NCBI GenBank assembly: GCA_921293015.1
Contig: OV121088.1
Span: 25,519,645 to 25,583,644 of the forward strand
Origin: Phorcus lineatus
Taxonomy: Eukaryota; Mollusca; Gastropoda; Trochida; Trochidae
Reading direction: 5' to 3'
DNA: 64,000 nt
Part shown: positions 25,258-38,528 of the stretch, piece after piece
How positions within the stretch are numbered: the stretch's first letter is position 1
How the letters are laid out: each line of letters begins with the position of its first letter
Notes under the pieces: model-generated
What the model saw: the letters and a program-made list of their open reading frames with translations, nothing else
What the model was told of the DNA's origin: nothing
Databases searched by the model: none
Made by a program: the position numbers and the translations under genes

Positions 25258-25427
25258 AAATTATTACCCTCGGAAGTGTGTCATATGACACACTTCCTCG
25301 GATAATAATCTCTATTTACGAAACTCGTGCGAATTTGTGTATAACCCTTGATTTCGCTCGGGTAATACAAAAATTCGCACTCGTTTCGTAAAGTCATATG
25401 ACACACTTCCTCGGGTAATAATCTCTA
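25258..25427. mobile_element. palindromic MITE-like element
   Basis: Nested inverted repeats: CGGAAGTGTGTCATATGACA is itself palindromic around CATATG, and TTTACGAAACTCGTGCGAAT is mirrored by ATTCGCACTCGTTTCGTAAA. TTATTACCCT..GG/TCGGGTAATAAT bounds it. A decayed relative lies at 47849-48190. Confidence 0.65.
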
Positions 25428-26112
25428 TGTAGAATCTACACAGAGACTGTATTCAAGACTACTACTCTATATACAGTCATAGAGTAGGCAAAGCAATATT
25501 TTAACATACCAAGGAAATATAGCATTAAAATTCTTTACGAACAAAAGTGACTGTGAAATAAATTTGGAAAAACTTACCATTTTATTGAATGTACTCAAGG
25601 TAGACAAATATTTTACTCATAGCATTATGATTAAAGGCTCTTGCTGCCTTTTTGCTTTGAACATAAGGTCTATCCAAGGTAGACAATATTGCTGCACCTA
25701 TCATATATACACAATTTCCAAAAAAGAATCTCTGAATTGCTCCTATTTAATGAAAGTCCTATTCAAGGAAAACAATTCTTCTGCACCTATAATATGCAAG
25801 GAATGGGATAGATGCCTTTGGCAATGGCCAATTTGTAGAGCTTCTTGTCATTTTGGGAAATGTTTAGTCGGCCATTCTCCATTGTAGCAATAGTAAAATC
25901 TCTATTTTTAAGTGGCCAGTTTTTCATCTAATGTGCAAAATGGCCAATGGCGCTTATCTTTCCCAATCCCTGACCTATAGTATTTATGAAGAGCATCAAA
26001 AGATCTCTCAATAGATCCAATACAGCTACACTTATGGTATGTAAAGTATATGTATCAAAAGATCTCAAATATTAAGGCTCTTCAAGTAGAAAATACAGCT
26101 AAGCTTAAGGTA

Positions 26113-26337
26113 TGTATACACAGCAGCGGTTTCGGCACAGCTGATAGACTAATCTGTTGTAGATTAGCGATCAGTTTACGGGCAGACGGTGTGACATGTG
26201 ACTATTACCTGTATGGATGCAATCAGTCCCTTGTGACCGCCGTTGTCTGCCAACAAAATAACCCTATCATTCAACTGCAGACCTTCAGTGGTTCAATCAT
26301 TCAAAGAAGATTCTTTGTACCATTTGGGGCTATATCA
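26113..26337 (+). pseudogene. possible HisRS-like (GCN2-type) exon remnant
   Basis: An open frame reads VCIHSSGFGTADRL, then SLRADGVTCDYYLYG and VCQQNNPII. This resembles the C-terminal part of the HisRS-like domain of GCN2 kinases, where a G.G...R...LW..GI.ADYLYD segment is followed by a YC..N.I strand (family pattern recalled, not searched). It follows an AG acceptor-like site at ACACAG. I see no good donor and no neighbouring exon, so it may be a decayed fragment or chance. Confidence 0.25.
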
Positions 26338-27620
26338 TAGTGAGTTGTGTTTATTTGGCTGCATATCCTCAAGTGACAAATAATTCACTCGACAAAAAAA
26401 TTTGGGACATATAAAAAGATTTAATATTTGGAAAAATTATGAAAAAAATGTAACCACAAGAAATATCAATCAACCATAAGACAGAATTCTTGAATTATAG
26501 TCCAGTATATTAAACACTCACCGGTTGAAAGTGTAAGTTGATATTCTATTTCAATGATATTGAACAGTAGAAAATATAGATGTATCATTTCAGTACACCT
26601 TCACTATGTGTTCTTGAGGAACGGACTCCTGAAATGTAACGAATTGAAAACCAAATTTTATACCAGTCTATCTCTTGCATAAAAGGATCAACGCCCTCTT
26701 TTACTCTTGCCTTTTCTAATACTAGGTTTTTGGAGCCCAAAGGGAATGTTATAGCCATCCGAGGGACCACATTATCTTTATATTAGACAAACTGCCAGTA
26801 CATCTTTTACTAGATCCAAGAACTAAACTTGTATCAAGTACCAGTACTTCTCATCCTGCTATCAAAAGTGCAACAACTTTGTAAGTTCAACTGAGTTATA
26901 GAAGACAACCTTTTACAGTAGAAAATTTAATAAGCAGCTTACTAGAGTAGAAATCTTAAACCCTATATAACTACAGGGTCATTTGAATTAATTCACACTA
27001 GTTGGTCAAAATGAATATGAATTATAGTAACGCTGACCAGCACAAACACTAATTTTGTGAATCATTCTTGGTGTTCATAGTTTTTACCCTCAGGATACGG
27101 TAGGACCCCAGTAAATCTAAAGGCTACGAACGGTAATTATAACTTTGTATTCTTACAGGTTTGAATTACAAGAGTCTCCTATGTGCTGGAAAGTTGACAA
27201 TGTCAATGACATTTGCAAATAGTATTTCTTCTCACGATTAGAAAACCATCACATGATAAAGGGCAAAGAATGTAATATTTCTTCAAATGTTAACATTAAA
27301 TCACATAACACATGTGCATATATATATAAATTTGGGTTTACAATTTCCTCAATTAGCAAGGGGGCAACTAATGATGCTCATTATCAACAGCTAAAATTAA
27401 GTCTTACAAGCAGGTTCTATGCTCATATTGATAATTTGTATTTACATTGTGAGGAGTAGAATTACTCATTCCTTGGGCCAACTGGTCTTTTGATATGATA
27501 AGCAATTCACTTTTTCGCGGCAAGCCTTGACAAATTGCTTTGAAATAACTTTTTTTTTAAATTGGTTCAAATTAGCAGGGTATATTTAGTGATAACATAC
27601 AAAAGCTGTTACTTACACCA

Positions 27621-27758
27621 GGGGGTTGTTGGACTAAAGCAACTTGACACTAAGGTTAACCTTAGTGCAATTTAACCTAAGTGCCATTCTTTAACATTGC
27701 ACTAAGGCTACCTTAGTGATGTTAGGTTACCTCAGTTTTTTGTCAACCAGCAGCCGGG
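27621..27758. mobile_element. short MITE related to 10934-11050
   Basis: Contains ACTAAGGTTAACCTTAGTGC, ACATTGCACTAAGGCTACCTT and an end GTCAACCAGCAGCC that roughly mirrors GGGTTGTTGGACTAA. It has the same motif order as the element at 10934-11050 but more decayed ends. Confidence 0.5.
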
Positions 27759-27835
27759 ATTTAGATGGTGGGGTTTTAAACTGTCAGAGTTCCATGGGGA
27801 TCCAATTCTTCTAGTATGTATTGATATATACTTGG

Positions 27836-27910
27836 GATGTAGCTCAGTTAAGTTGTTAGAGTGTCAGCCCTTCAACTGGGAGGTCTGGGTTTCATTCCAG
27901 ACTGTACGTG
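27836..27910 (+). mobile_element. tRNA-derived SINE head
   Basis: Box A-like GATGTAGCTCAGTTAAGTTG with a short insertion, then TTAGAGTGTCAGCCC, an anticodon-arm-like CCTTCAACTGGGAGG and box B-like GGGTTTCATTCC. Mutated box B and insertion rule out an active tRNA. Confidence 0.5.
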
Positions 27911-28041
27911 TCATACAAAAGAAGTTAAAAGATAGGAGTTGCTTCACTGCTTGGCATTCAGCTTTCAATGATCGAACATATAATGTGAAATGGCTCTGCT
28001 CTTTGGTGCTAAGGCCAAACAAAGAATTTTTCAAAACTTAG

Positions 28042-29062
28042 AATGTAGTGAGGACAATAAAGACTTAAAAGTTTGATTTGTTCTTTTGTCCAAGTTCTTT
28101 TCAAATAAGTGAATTAGTCTGATGTAAATAGATACATTCTGTACATTAAATGCATAAAGCAAGCCCATGTTGATAAGACTTATACAGTGATATTAAGCAT
28201 TTTCCTAAAAAGATCACAATTAGTTAGTGGGAAATGGGAATTGATTGACATTCAAAACTGGACATCATTGTCTGAAGGGAATGTGAACTTAAAAACAGTT
28301 ACTGCTGAGTGTTTACATCAAATCGATCTCATCTTTCTGACCTTTCAGTTCTTTGAAAGACATTGCAGCAAATTGAGGACATGCAGCTTAGAGCTATTAT
28401 AGTGCTCAGATTAAAGCTCCAAACACAATAAGTCCATGTTTTTTAAGGTCCCCTTCAATTATCTAAAGTACAACATCCTTGATTGAAGTGCAGAAACTCA
28501 AAGGTTCAACAATGTAAATTACTATCCAACTTACTTTGGCTTTTATCCTGTAAGGTTGGCTTTGTTCTCTTTTAGTATAAGAGATTTTGATAAGAGTTCA
28601 GAAAATGATGAATAGAATGATGCCAAATCAATAGAATCAATGTATATTTACGATCACACTATCTGCAATAGTACAACCTATTGTACTTTATGGGGATAAT
28701 TTTTGAGGATTCAAACACACACCCTCAGAGTCATGCAGGCAAAAAGCCAGCATTGACCGTACCAGCAGCTAACTAACTTGCCTATCGCGCCTTGACAAAA
28801 ACAGAGGTCCATCAAGCTTAGGTTAAGCTGTTGTTACATTCAAGACCCTTTTGACAATCAAAATTGAAAGCTTCTCTGACATATTTTTGAGAGCTTTGGT
28901 GTGCGATGATTAAATTGATGCATGCCCAGAACCTCTCAGACTTACAGGCCAGATGGTGGTATGACATATACCATCATTAGGTGTCCATCCATTGTACGTT
29001 GGGCATATGTATATATCTATATATATCTATATATATTAAGGATGGGTATCGCTCCTCATTTC
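28042..29062. other. non-coding, nothing recognised
   Basis: No conserved peptide or RNA gene is visible. A short TATATCTATATATATCTATA microsatellite lies at about 29011-29035. Confidence 0.4.
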
Positions 29063-29521
29063 CGTATTGCAATATATAGAGGATATTTGACATTTCTCGT
29101 CGAATACCATGGATATCTCATCGAGTGAAGTAGAAATTTATATTTTCACGAGTGGCGTAGCCACGAGTGTAAATATATGATTTTCTACGTCACGAGATGA
29201 GATATTCATGGTATTCGACGAGAAATGTCAAATGTTCTATTTATTATGTTTCCCAAAAGCCCGTAAATGACCCTAACTATATGAATGGAAAAGCTAAAAC
29301 GCTTCGCTAGTGCGGCGGTTGCATGACGTAATTCAATTGTTTTATGACGTCACAGACGACGTCATATGATTGTTGCGTCATTTCACTGAGTAGAATACCA
29401 TTATTATTTCACTCAGTGAAAATACGGGTTTTATTTTCACCGATAAATGGCATATTTCACCATTCGAAATATAATAAATCACGATACAGAAGAGCATATT
29501 GCAATACGTATTGCAATATAT
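29063..29521. mobile_element. MITE with internal hairpin
   Basis: The 15-mer CGTATTGCAATATAT is present as a direct repeat at 29063-29077 and 29507-29521. Inside, TTGACATTTCTCGTCGAATA is mirrored by TATTCGACGAGAAATGTCAA, giving a long hairpin at about 29087-29236 with GATATCTCATC/GATGAGATATTC inside. A second part has GACGTCA-rich and CACTCAGTGAAA motifs. ORFs across it are short and unrelated. Confidence 0.6.
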
Positions 29522-32500
29522 TGGTACTTTTCATAGTTCAGTTTTCCATACTCTCTTGACTAAATAGCAGCGATTAGAACAGTGATCAAATGCTCAACCG
29601 GCCATCGTTTTGTTAAGAGAGGTACTTCCGGTGACTGGTTTCAGACTTTTTACATGTCCATGCTATTTTCACTTTGTTCACGCCTTTTTTTTTGTAACTT
29701 TCAGTTTAGTCACGTTTTTTTCGTTACATATTTCTGCAATATAATCTTCACATTTCACTATTTCTACATAAATGCTCAATCTCCAAAGTTAAAGGTGAGG
29801 CAGTACTTTACTAAGGGGATCAAATAGGTGATGAGGAGATGTTTTTTATACTCAGTGGTAAGTGTTTTAGAATAATAAGATTTTCAGGGTATTTGAACTA
29901 AGCTATATGGATTTAAAATCTAAACACTTACGTCTACAAAAACAGATTTATTTGGAGGACATTCAAGAAAACTTCCGGGCTGTGCTTTTATGAATAGCTT
30001 TGTGGATAAACATCTCATTGATAGTAATCAATTTTAAATGCTTAGAAAGGCCTAGGATAATCTGGAGAATTAGAGTTATATCCTCAAAGCACCTGGTCTT
30101 CAAGCCATGATGCACAGCTGTTGAAGACTATGTTCCTTAGAAATTTCCTCATTCTTATTTCGTTTAGAGCTTTGCCAAATCTTGACTCATTTAGAAGTAT
30201 CTCCTCAGGTAATGATACCTGTATTAGCTTGGCAGCTTAATTAGCATAGTTGCTCTGCAAGTTGCTATCAGAAACTGATTGAAGCACTGCATCATTGTCC
30301 TAGATACTCCTAGTACATCCTGTTAGGAACGGCTGCACGTCTTGGCAAGTTTTTCTCTGTTTGTGGAAAGACTGTTTGATATTTTCCGTCAAAAGATTTG
30401 TACCATTTGCTACGAAATGTTGAAAATGTATCAGCACTGATTTTCGAAAAATCATTCAACAATGATGTTGAATGAACATACAAAACTTTACTTTCAGGAA
30501 GGTCAGTTTGATATAATTTTATGTAAAGATCCTAACAATAGCACCAATGTTGTTGAATATGTATTAAACGCTGATGAAAGTTGGCCATGCAGGAAGGTCA
30601 GTTTGATATACAGTACAATCCTAACGTGAGGGCGACCAACAATAAGCTCATTAAGTCCAATCAGTGTAATAATGGAGTCATTACCTCTTATTGAGTCTCG
30701 CTGAAGAAGAACTGACAAGTTTAGCAGCATCAAGACGTGTCGGACCGACGATTCGGACCGTTAAATTGACAGCTTGAATTTAGTTCAAATTAACAGGGAA
30801 GACATGTTATTCGATTCATGGAGTCTCCATAATTCATGTGTTTGTGGTTACATCGGAGCCGAGGCTAGGGAAATCCTCTTGAAGTAGAATGAGACCTAAT
30901 CAAATTACATTCTCAACTCTATGTATGTATTCATAATGCAGGAATCAATGTAATAGCATTATTTGGTAACCTTTCTTGTAGGTAATTTGTGATCTCTGTG
31001 TGTGTATTCTTCATGGAATATATACATGCTGTACTTGAGAGAAGACATGCAATCAGTCAAGATTCTTTAAATTCTGATGCTAAGAGGGGCACAATTTAGT
31101 CCTTGAAAATCGTTTCAGATGATCCATTTTTGTATTGATTGTCCTAAAAATCCGGCTGCTTGGATTTTGAGGATATCAGAACTTCAAGTTTTATGATCCT
31201 GAAAAACAGTTTACTTAAATTTACAATATGACTCATGATGTTTGAATGATATCTATCATAAAACAAATTTTTGCCATGATCTTTAATTATCAAGGACAAA
31301 ACAAAGGGGGAAAATTTGAGGTTGGTAGAAATAATACCTAATAAAGAAATTTTTACTTTACAATTTAGTAGCATGTGGCCTTGCATTCAACCAATCAGAT
31401 GCCGGCTAAAGTATCAAATCATGCAGATGGATTTCTAATGTAGTCACTGATAGGCTGGAGTGCAAAGGTCACCTGACACAGCAAGTAGGAGCACTGCTCA
31501 GGTTACAAACGCTCCAAGATACATGTAATAGGTTCAAACTGATTTTAATGAGATTGTGTTTCAACTGGAGCTGTCAGGAATTTACTGGCTAGCAGGCAGG
31601 CAGCTATATGAAGTACTGCATGTATGGTTAATAGAGTCTCTGAATCTAATGGGGCTCAGCAAGGACAATATTGGATGCCACTTCAATTGTAATTTATTAC
31701 TTGTCGGCTCTTGTCCTATTACTGAACTAATGTCAAACAGATAAGACTTCTACAATAGTGTCTTTCTCAACAACTATCGACATGTCATGGGTATCAAAAG
31801 GTTTCCCTTATCAATCAGTTAAATTTGAATGTTTGAGTGAAACAAGAAACGTTTCATTGACTCCTGCTTGTTTATGTGAGAAATAATAGCCGTAATATTG
31901 TACAAACAGCAGTTGTGATCTTGACAGTAACATTTTCAAAATTGTTGATATAAGATTGTCAAGAAAGCTAGATTGTCTTAACCATCTATTTTTTCTACAG
32001 ATTTAATGGTACACTAATCTGAATTTAATTTCTTGTACTGTAAGACGTCATAAGGCAAATTACAGCAAAAATAACTGAAGTGAAAATGTGAAAGTCAAAC
32101 AAATTGTATCGCAAAAGTAATTGTGACTGTCATCAACTTTTATGATATCCCTCAAACAATATTCCTGTTCAATATTTCAGAAGCACCACGAACATAAAAT
32201 ATGGCAAGTCACTTCAAACATAATATATACGGAATACAATTCCCTTAGATATCTTAGATATGTTTAAGATAAGGCAAGAAAACATTGCCAATCATATGAA
32301 ACATACAAGTATATACATATATTTGAATACAACTCCAATCTAAAAGAAATATTTCGTATATGAACAAGACAAAATGGCAAATCTAAAGTTTTCCCCACTA
32401 ATTCTTGGGTGAATATTTGATCTTAGCAGGACTAATTTGATCTAATCAGCTTTTATCACACAGCTTTCCTGTTCTCAAATCTAAGTCAAATATTCTTATG

Positions 32501-33183
32501 CCCCTGAACACACCCATTATTTGTCTGAGTCTGATTGTATATATATATCTCTCAAGACTTATAATATTCTCTGAAACTCATTCATATCGATTCAATCAAT
32601 TCCAGAGAATTGATGTCTCTAAGTATCGTAATTTGCATGTGAATTGATTGTTTTCTAAGGAAGATCAACTCTTCTTGCCAAGCAGTTCTTCCATGACCAA
32701 CAAAAAAAATTAAGTTCATTTGAACAGTCACACATATTACGTCTTTCATCGGAGCATAAAGTATCCATTTAGGTAATACTGCTTTTGATGTTTCATCGAC
32801 CACCACATTCTCTGGTTGATATATCTATAATCTTAATATAAACATCACTTCACAAAGTTATCAGCATAGATTTTCTCAGCAAGCTACAAGGTATGTTTAT
32901 TTCATCATGGAAATGTTCATGTTAATCTGTAGACTATGATGATGGGATGATTTCAGCTTGGTTAATTACTGGCTCATCTGCAATAGATATTCATTGCCCA
33001 CTACGACATCTTTCATCTCATGTCGCTAGGTGTTTGGTGTCTAGTGAAAAAGATTTCGTCTCTGTCAGATACATTGTGCATGATAAATTGAGGATTTTCT
33101 TATGATTCTGATTAAAATTCTTATCATTTTTAATCCAACTTTGAACCCTCAGTTTTCATTCATGGGATTTTCATTATCATACT
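29522..33183. other. non-coding, nothing recognised beyond a small duplication
   Basis: No conserved exon was seen. A roughly 100-bp duplication near 30495 and 30592 shares CAGGAAGGTCAGTTTGATAT. Several 60-80-codon ORFs on both strands have no family features. Confidence 0.4.
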
Positions 33184-33243
33184 CATCATCATAATCAACA
33201 TCATAGTCATCATCATCATCATCATCATCATCATAATCATCAT
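33184..33243. repeat. ATC microsatellite
   Basis: Imperfect run of CAT/ATC triplets with a pure core of about eight units. Confidence 0.9.
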
Positions 33244-35933
33244 ACAACATTATTGTAAGGATATTGAGTTGTTATGGAAATCAATAGAGGATATTGAGGA
33301 GAATGGATGAAATAACTGGCCCGTAATAGATTTGTTTGTTTACGAGAGGTGAATCTTGGCCAGCTAATATAAAGCGACACGTCATTGGGAGTTCAAGGTG
33401 GGATTACTGGGCCAATCAATGAGACTAGAATAACAATAATCTTGATTGGGTGTAATACGAATGCTGGATGTTTCCAGCCCAGGTGATGAATGGCAGTCTT
33501 ATAACAACAATTACGACTATTATTGCAGGCAATTATATCTGTGCTTTGGATGATGGTCTGATCAGCATGTTGGCTTTGATATTTGAAAGAGTGAAGGTGG
33601 TTTAACCCTTGATTACGTTATTCATGACCATTTCTGTAGATGAATTGTACGTAGCTGGCAATGAATGGGAATAATCTCAAGTTCAAGTCAACTTTATTTA
33701 TTCATGTGTAGGATACTGTCTCCATTTATACAAAGATGAACATACAGTAGTAGATACATGAAGAACATATGAACACCGCTTGCACTTCCGCTGCACTGTG
33801 ACTGCATGCAGAATGCCAGGCCCAAAAATAATATCCAATTTACATTGTATTCAGGATAGCGTTCTTGTAAACATTTTTATAAAACAAATTCAATTTGATT
33901 GAAAGTCTAAGACATTGTCTCATCATGTCAAGGCAAATCTGAAGCAGGTCAAAAGAGCCATGTTTCCTATTGAAGTACATGCAGTTGAAATAACGGAGAA
34001 AATGTGAAACTGTTTTTAGCAATATCAAAAGAGGTTTTGGAATGTTGCTTTCTAAGCCGTTATCTATGTCTTAGAAAAGGATGTCCGGGGATTATATATG
34101 TCCCATCATACTCCACCACTCATAAGTATGTGACCAAAGGTTTCAAATGAGATTGAGTGTGTTTATATGTTGTTAATACAGTCATACCTACTATCCAATG
34201 CAATCAGTCTTCAATTGCAAATGTCCACAACTGTTTCTTCAGATCATGTGAGGCAAATTCCATGTGACTTTTACAACATGGTGAGGCAAGATGTAGGCTA
34301 GAGTTATTGTTGTTTGAAATTCAATATCGAAAGGTGACAGCACAACATTTTTTGAAAACTTTAGATGAATGATTTAAATAAGTGCTGATCTTGCCTAATA
34401 TTTTCATAAATATTTTCCATGACAAGATGAGAATTTGACTAAAAGAACATTTGTTCATTCAACTTAAGAATCAGAATCTTTTTAATTAATAAATGTCTGC
34501 AATGTCTCAGCAGAACGAGCTAGAAAGACAAGAGAAAGAAGAGCATCTTTTGGTACACGAAATACAGTATTCTACAGACAGTTTGTGTTGGAGGGGGTCA
34601 AAGCTTTATGTAATTGTCGCTATGATTTGTCCTGTTCTGATTGTATAGAACAACCTCTCGGCATCACTAAACTCGATTATTACTGGCTTATTAATCCCGT
34701 AGGTCTCCGTGGCGTTATTTTGAGCATTCTGACTGGCCTCTGGACTACTTTTTACGTTTAAAGCTGAGTTGATTGGAAGTCTATATGTGACAAATAGTCT
34801 CAAGTGTGTTTAACAGTCAACACGCGTCAGTATGCAACTTTCCAGCGGTACATTGGAGACAGAGTTATTAGTGCTGTAATATATGCTCTTGTACTTTTCA
34901 TGGTTGTTTCAGCTACACAGCCCTTAGGTGGTCTCCATGCCAGAAAATTCTCTTCTTTCTGAATAAAGAAAATTGGCCAATTTTTATTGATCTATTTTTT
35001 GTGAAAATTGTTCATGGAAGTGAAGGGTTTAAGATATATTTTTTCTTGAATGAGATGTTATTAATATTTTTTTCGATATTTTATCATTATTTGATTTTTT
35101 AAAATGTGCTAGATATTAATGTTTCCATCAAACAATTCACATGCTATTTCCAAAGACTTTTTATCATAAAAACAAATTTCATGTAAATATTTGGTTAAAA
35201 AAATTTAAAAAAAAAAAGATATTGTATTTATACCAACACAAAGGGCTGAGCTGTTGGCACTGCCACTTGAAAGGAGAACATCTGAAATAAAACTGTAAAA
35301 AGTTTTCTTTGAAAATTCACTTAATGTCAAGAAGTTGATTTTTTTTCATAACTGATTTACAAGTCTTTGAAGTGCATTTTCATCTGAAAAATATTTTCCT
35401 ATTTGTACATGAATTTAAGTATGTTATTTCCTTACCAGGATATCATTTTCAGAATAAAATATTCTTCTGTGACTTTCTTCTGTGTATTATATATCATCTA
35501 GTCATACTGATTGTGGTATAAACCTCATTACATGACAACATAAATTTGATTTTCTGTTCATATCAGTGTTATAGGGCGATTGCTTACAAACTCATGAATG
35601 AAAAAAAAAATTCACAGCATCAATTCTATGAAACAGCAATTCAACTGTCACATATATTTGATAGGTTTCTTATATTGGAACTTTATCAATATTTTACTTT
35701 TTTAGATCTCTAATGTATTGTTTGATGTTTTTTGTACTTTTAGCTCATCAGGCCTATAGGGGCAGATTTCTTTTAACTACTTCTTTAACATATTTAGAAG
35801 GCATCCGGATGTCAATTTACAGAATAACATGGATGGAGATTAAGGTTATATACGTAGATTTGCGTTTGATACGCGAGCTCCTTCAAAAATGAGCATGGAA
35901 GTGTTACATGCTAGTTAACCTTTAAACTGTTGG
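33244..35933. other. non-coding, nothing recognised
   Basis: AT-rich with several A and T tracts. The minus-strand ORF at 34606-34803 (65 codons) is not recognisable. No splice-bounded conserved segment was found. Confidence 0.4.
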
Positions 35934-36403
35934 TTAACTCCGTGATTTTCATAACATATTATTTACCATTGATACGAACCTAAATGTCATATGTGGTGAT
36001 ATAAAATCAAAACATCTTAACTTTTCATGTCCAAAAGACATATATATGACAAATAAAGGTTTTCCATAAAAATCTAAAAACAGCCTTATGAATGCACACA
36101 GGTGTAGATATCGCGTCCAATATACATGGATACTAGTTATATAACCTAACAAACACTATCAACTCCCAACTGCCCTCCTGGATGTTTTAGATAGGTCTCC
36201 AAAATTACGTTTGACTATTTGACGTGCGCCACTGTCCAGTTTTTGATCATAATTGCGACGTTCTACCTTCATATTGTTACTGTAAAAAACCAATAAGCTT
36301 TAAAATATGTCTTTTTGGTAACAGTTGATATTTCGCGATCAAATGACACCATTGATTAAGTTTGGCATAAATGACTCAAACAAATCACGGAGTGGCTCTT
36401 TAA
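35934..36403 (-). mobile_element. TTAA-flanked MITE, copy 1
   Basis: Reverse-complement relative of 42780-43257 across its full length. The right end GGAGTGGCTCTTTAA is intact; at the left end TTAA is followed by CTCCGTGATTTTCATAACAT, so about 7 bp of the terminal repeat are missing. TTAA at both ends is consistent with a TTAA target as in piggyBac-type elements (inference). No protein coding. Confidence 0.75.
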
Positions 36404-36865
36404 GGTTTTAACCGATGGAAATTATATATATAGCTTAATTGTAAATATTCTTGTAATGCTCATGCAGATCAGAGCAGGATAACATACCACACTAGCTCCT
36501 TTGTTTTTACATTTTTAAAAATTTAAATTAAAATTTTTAAAATAATTAAAAATAGTTACTGACTTCTACCTCGGGTTCAAGCTAGTTGAACCTTTGTGTC
36601 TAACAGCACCAGCGTTCATTATTCATTTAAGCAAGTATGCATTTTACTTGAGCACCTTGGTCTCAACTATTTCATAGCTTCTAAAAAAAATTAAGTCTTG
36701 GTATATGACAAAACTGACCTTTTGGCGTTGAGGTAATGCTCCGCCAACAAATCTACATCACCATTGACTTTCAAATTTGACTCTCTTCTTTAGCAAAATG
36801 TTCAACTACAATTGCCTTCTCTTCTTAGAAGTATATGTAAGATTTGTTGGTAATCTGTAGGTATC

Positions 36866-37204
36866 CTAACTGAAAGTGGTGTTGGATGAAAAGCTCAACT
36901 TCAACTTGAGATTTCCTGTGAACAAACATTTCACATTCTCCTTCCTCAGATCTGAAGATTTGAAGTCTTTATATCCTTGTTCTGAAAGTTTGTGTTCCTT
37001 GGAACCATGCTTGTGTGGGAAGTTTAGGTTCTTGCCATTTATATGTCTGTACATATCTTTGTGCAAACTGAAGTGCAAATGTGAGTGTTTTTTTTGTGTA
37101 TCACATTTGTTAGGATGAATCCTCATAAAGCTAAGTGCTTTAATTAGTTCTTTACTTGACAATTGATAAAGTTGTAAAGTCATTGTAAATGTGTCAATCC
37201 ACAA
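36866..37204 (-). pseudogene. unrecognised ORF, possibly a decayed C2H2 zinc-finger exon
   Basis: A 112-codon open frame. It contains KCDTQKKHSHLHFSLHKDMYRHI and, further on, YKDFKSSDLRKENVKC. The F-x5-M-x2-H and FKSSDLRK spacing recalls C2H2 fingers, but the pairs of cysteines and the last histidines are missing or replaced. No clear start, splice sites or neighbours. It may be chance; low confidence. Confidence 0.22.
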
Positions 37205-38190
37205 TCAATAAACTTTATCCCATTTAGTTTTAAATCAGTCTTAACTCCTGTCTTAGTTACCTACTTTTGATGAATGTACACTAAAAATGTAAAACTCAAA
37301 GAAGTCTTGAATACACAAATACCTCTCTCAGGTAAGTATTAAGTAACTCATGATGTGATCTAAATTTCCTAGTTGGATGAATGTACATTGTAAATATGTC
37401 AGTAAAAGGTACATTGCATATACTTGCACAATTTTAATTATTAGGGTTTCCTTGATTTGATATGTTCATCCAAATTCTAAAGTACACAATAACAAATACA
37501 AAATATCTTTCTTATACAATTTTTACTATTATGTCATTCTGCAAGTCTTTGATTTGATATGTTTAACAAAATGAAAGGTACATGCGCAATGTAGCATAAA
37601 TCAATGAAAAATGTTTTTCAATATACTTTACTTCCTTTCCTAAGTATCTCTAATGAGCAAGAAGAAGGAAGATAAAGTATTGTGCCCTGGGTGTTGTAAA
37701 TTAACTTACACTAAGACATGTTTTTCAGGTTTGCTGAAGTAATGTAATTGTTAGGACTCTAGCACTCCAAGAGTTAATCCTCTGTTATATACAAGGGTTC
37801 AATCAGTAGTTGCAGCGCCATTTATATTTATAATTTCACAAATGAAAGAACTTTAAAATCAACTATTTACTTAAATTTTAAACTGACCATACTAATTGTG
37901 GATAACAATTTCAAATATTTTTGTTCAGCAAAATTATGTTGCATGAACCCTTTTTACTGTCTCATCAAATTATTTTTCCTAGTGTGAATAGGTAACATTA
38001 GTTTACTCTTAAAGACAGGAAAGCTTAAGGCATGTATGTTTATGTGAGTATAATAAAGTCAAGAAATCTTGTCTTTCCTACGGTGGAATTTTGAAACTTG
38101 ATTTACGTGTTCTTGAAAACAGCCCACCTGTCTTCTTAAACATTGAGAGAAAACAATGCAATTGGACATTCAACTAAAGTACATCTGCTT
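37205..38190. other. non-coding, nothing recognised
   Basis: AT-rich DNA with no exon, RNA gene or clear repeat that I can support. Confidence 0.4.
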
Positions 38191-38528
38191 TAAAACAGAT
38201 TTAAGGTGAGGTGAGTTGGTGTTTAATGCTCCTTTCAAGAGTATTTCACTTATATCGCGGCTGATAGTGTCATTGCAGGGAGAAAGCTCGCAATACCATT
38301 GTGGCTATGCATTGAGGTGAAACCTGCGAGCAACGGCTGGAACTGGCTAACCATGGGTGGTACTGCGCTGAAATTCAGTGTAGAATTGCACCCAAACCTG
38401 ACTGCATGTAGATCTGTTCTCTACTGCAGACACAGTTGCCGAGCCCCTGGCGGGATTCCAACCACGGACCTCTTGATACAACCAAACACGCTAACCACTG
38501 CACTATTCCGTCCCTAAAACAGATTTAA
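38191..38528 (-). mobile_element. complete tRNA-derived SINE (family A) with 14-bp target-site duplication
   Basis: TAAAACAGATTTAA flanks the element at 38191-38204 and 38515-38528. Read on the minus strand, it starts GGGACGGAATAGTGCAGTGG with box A TAGTGCAGTGGTTAGCGTG, has a mutated box B (GTGGTTGGAATCCCGC), then the body and the end CACCAACTCACCTCACC. The duplication shows insertion by target-primed reverse transcription. Same family as 21712-21986. Confidence 0.9.
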
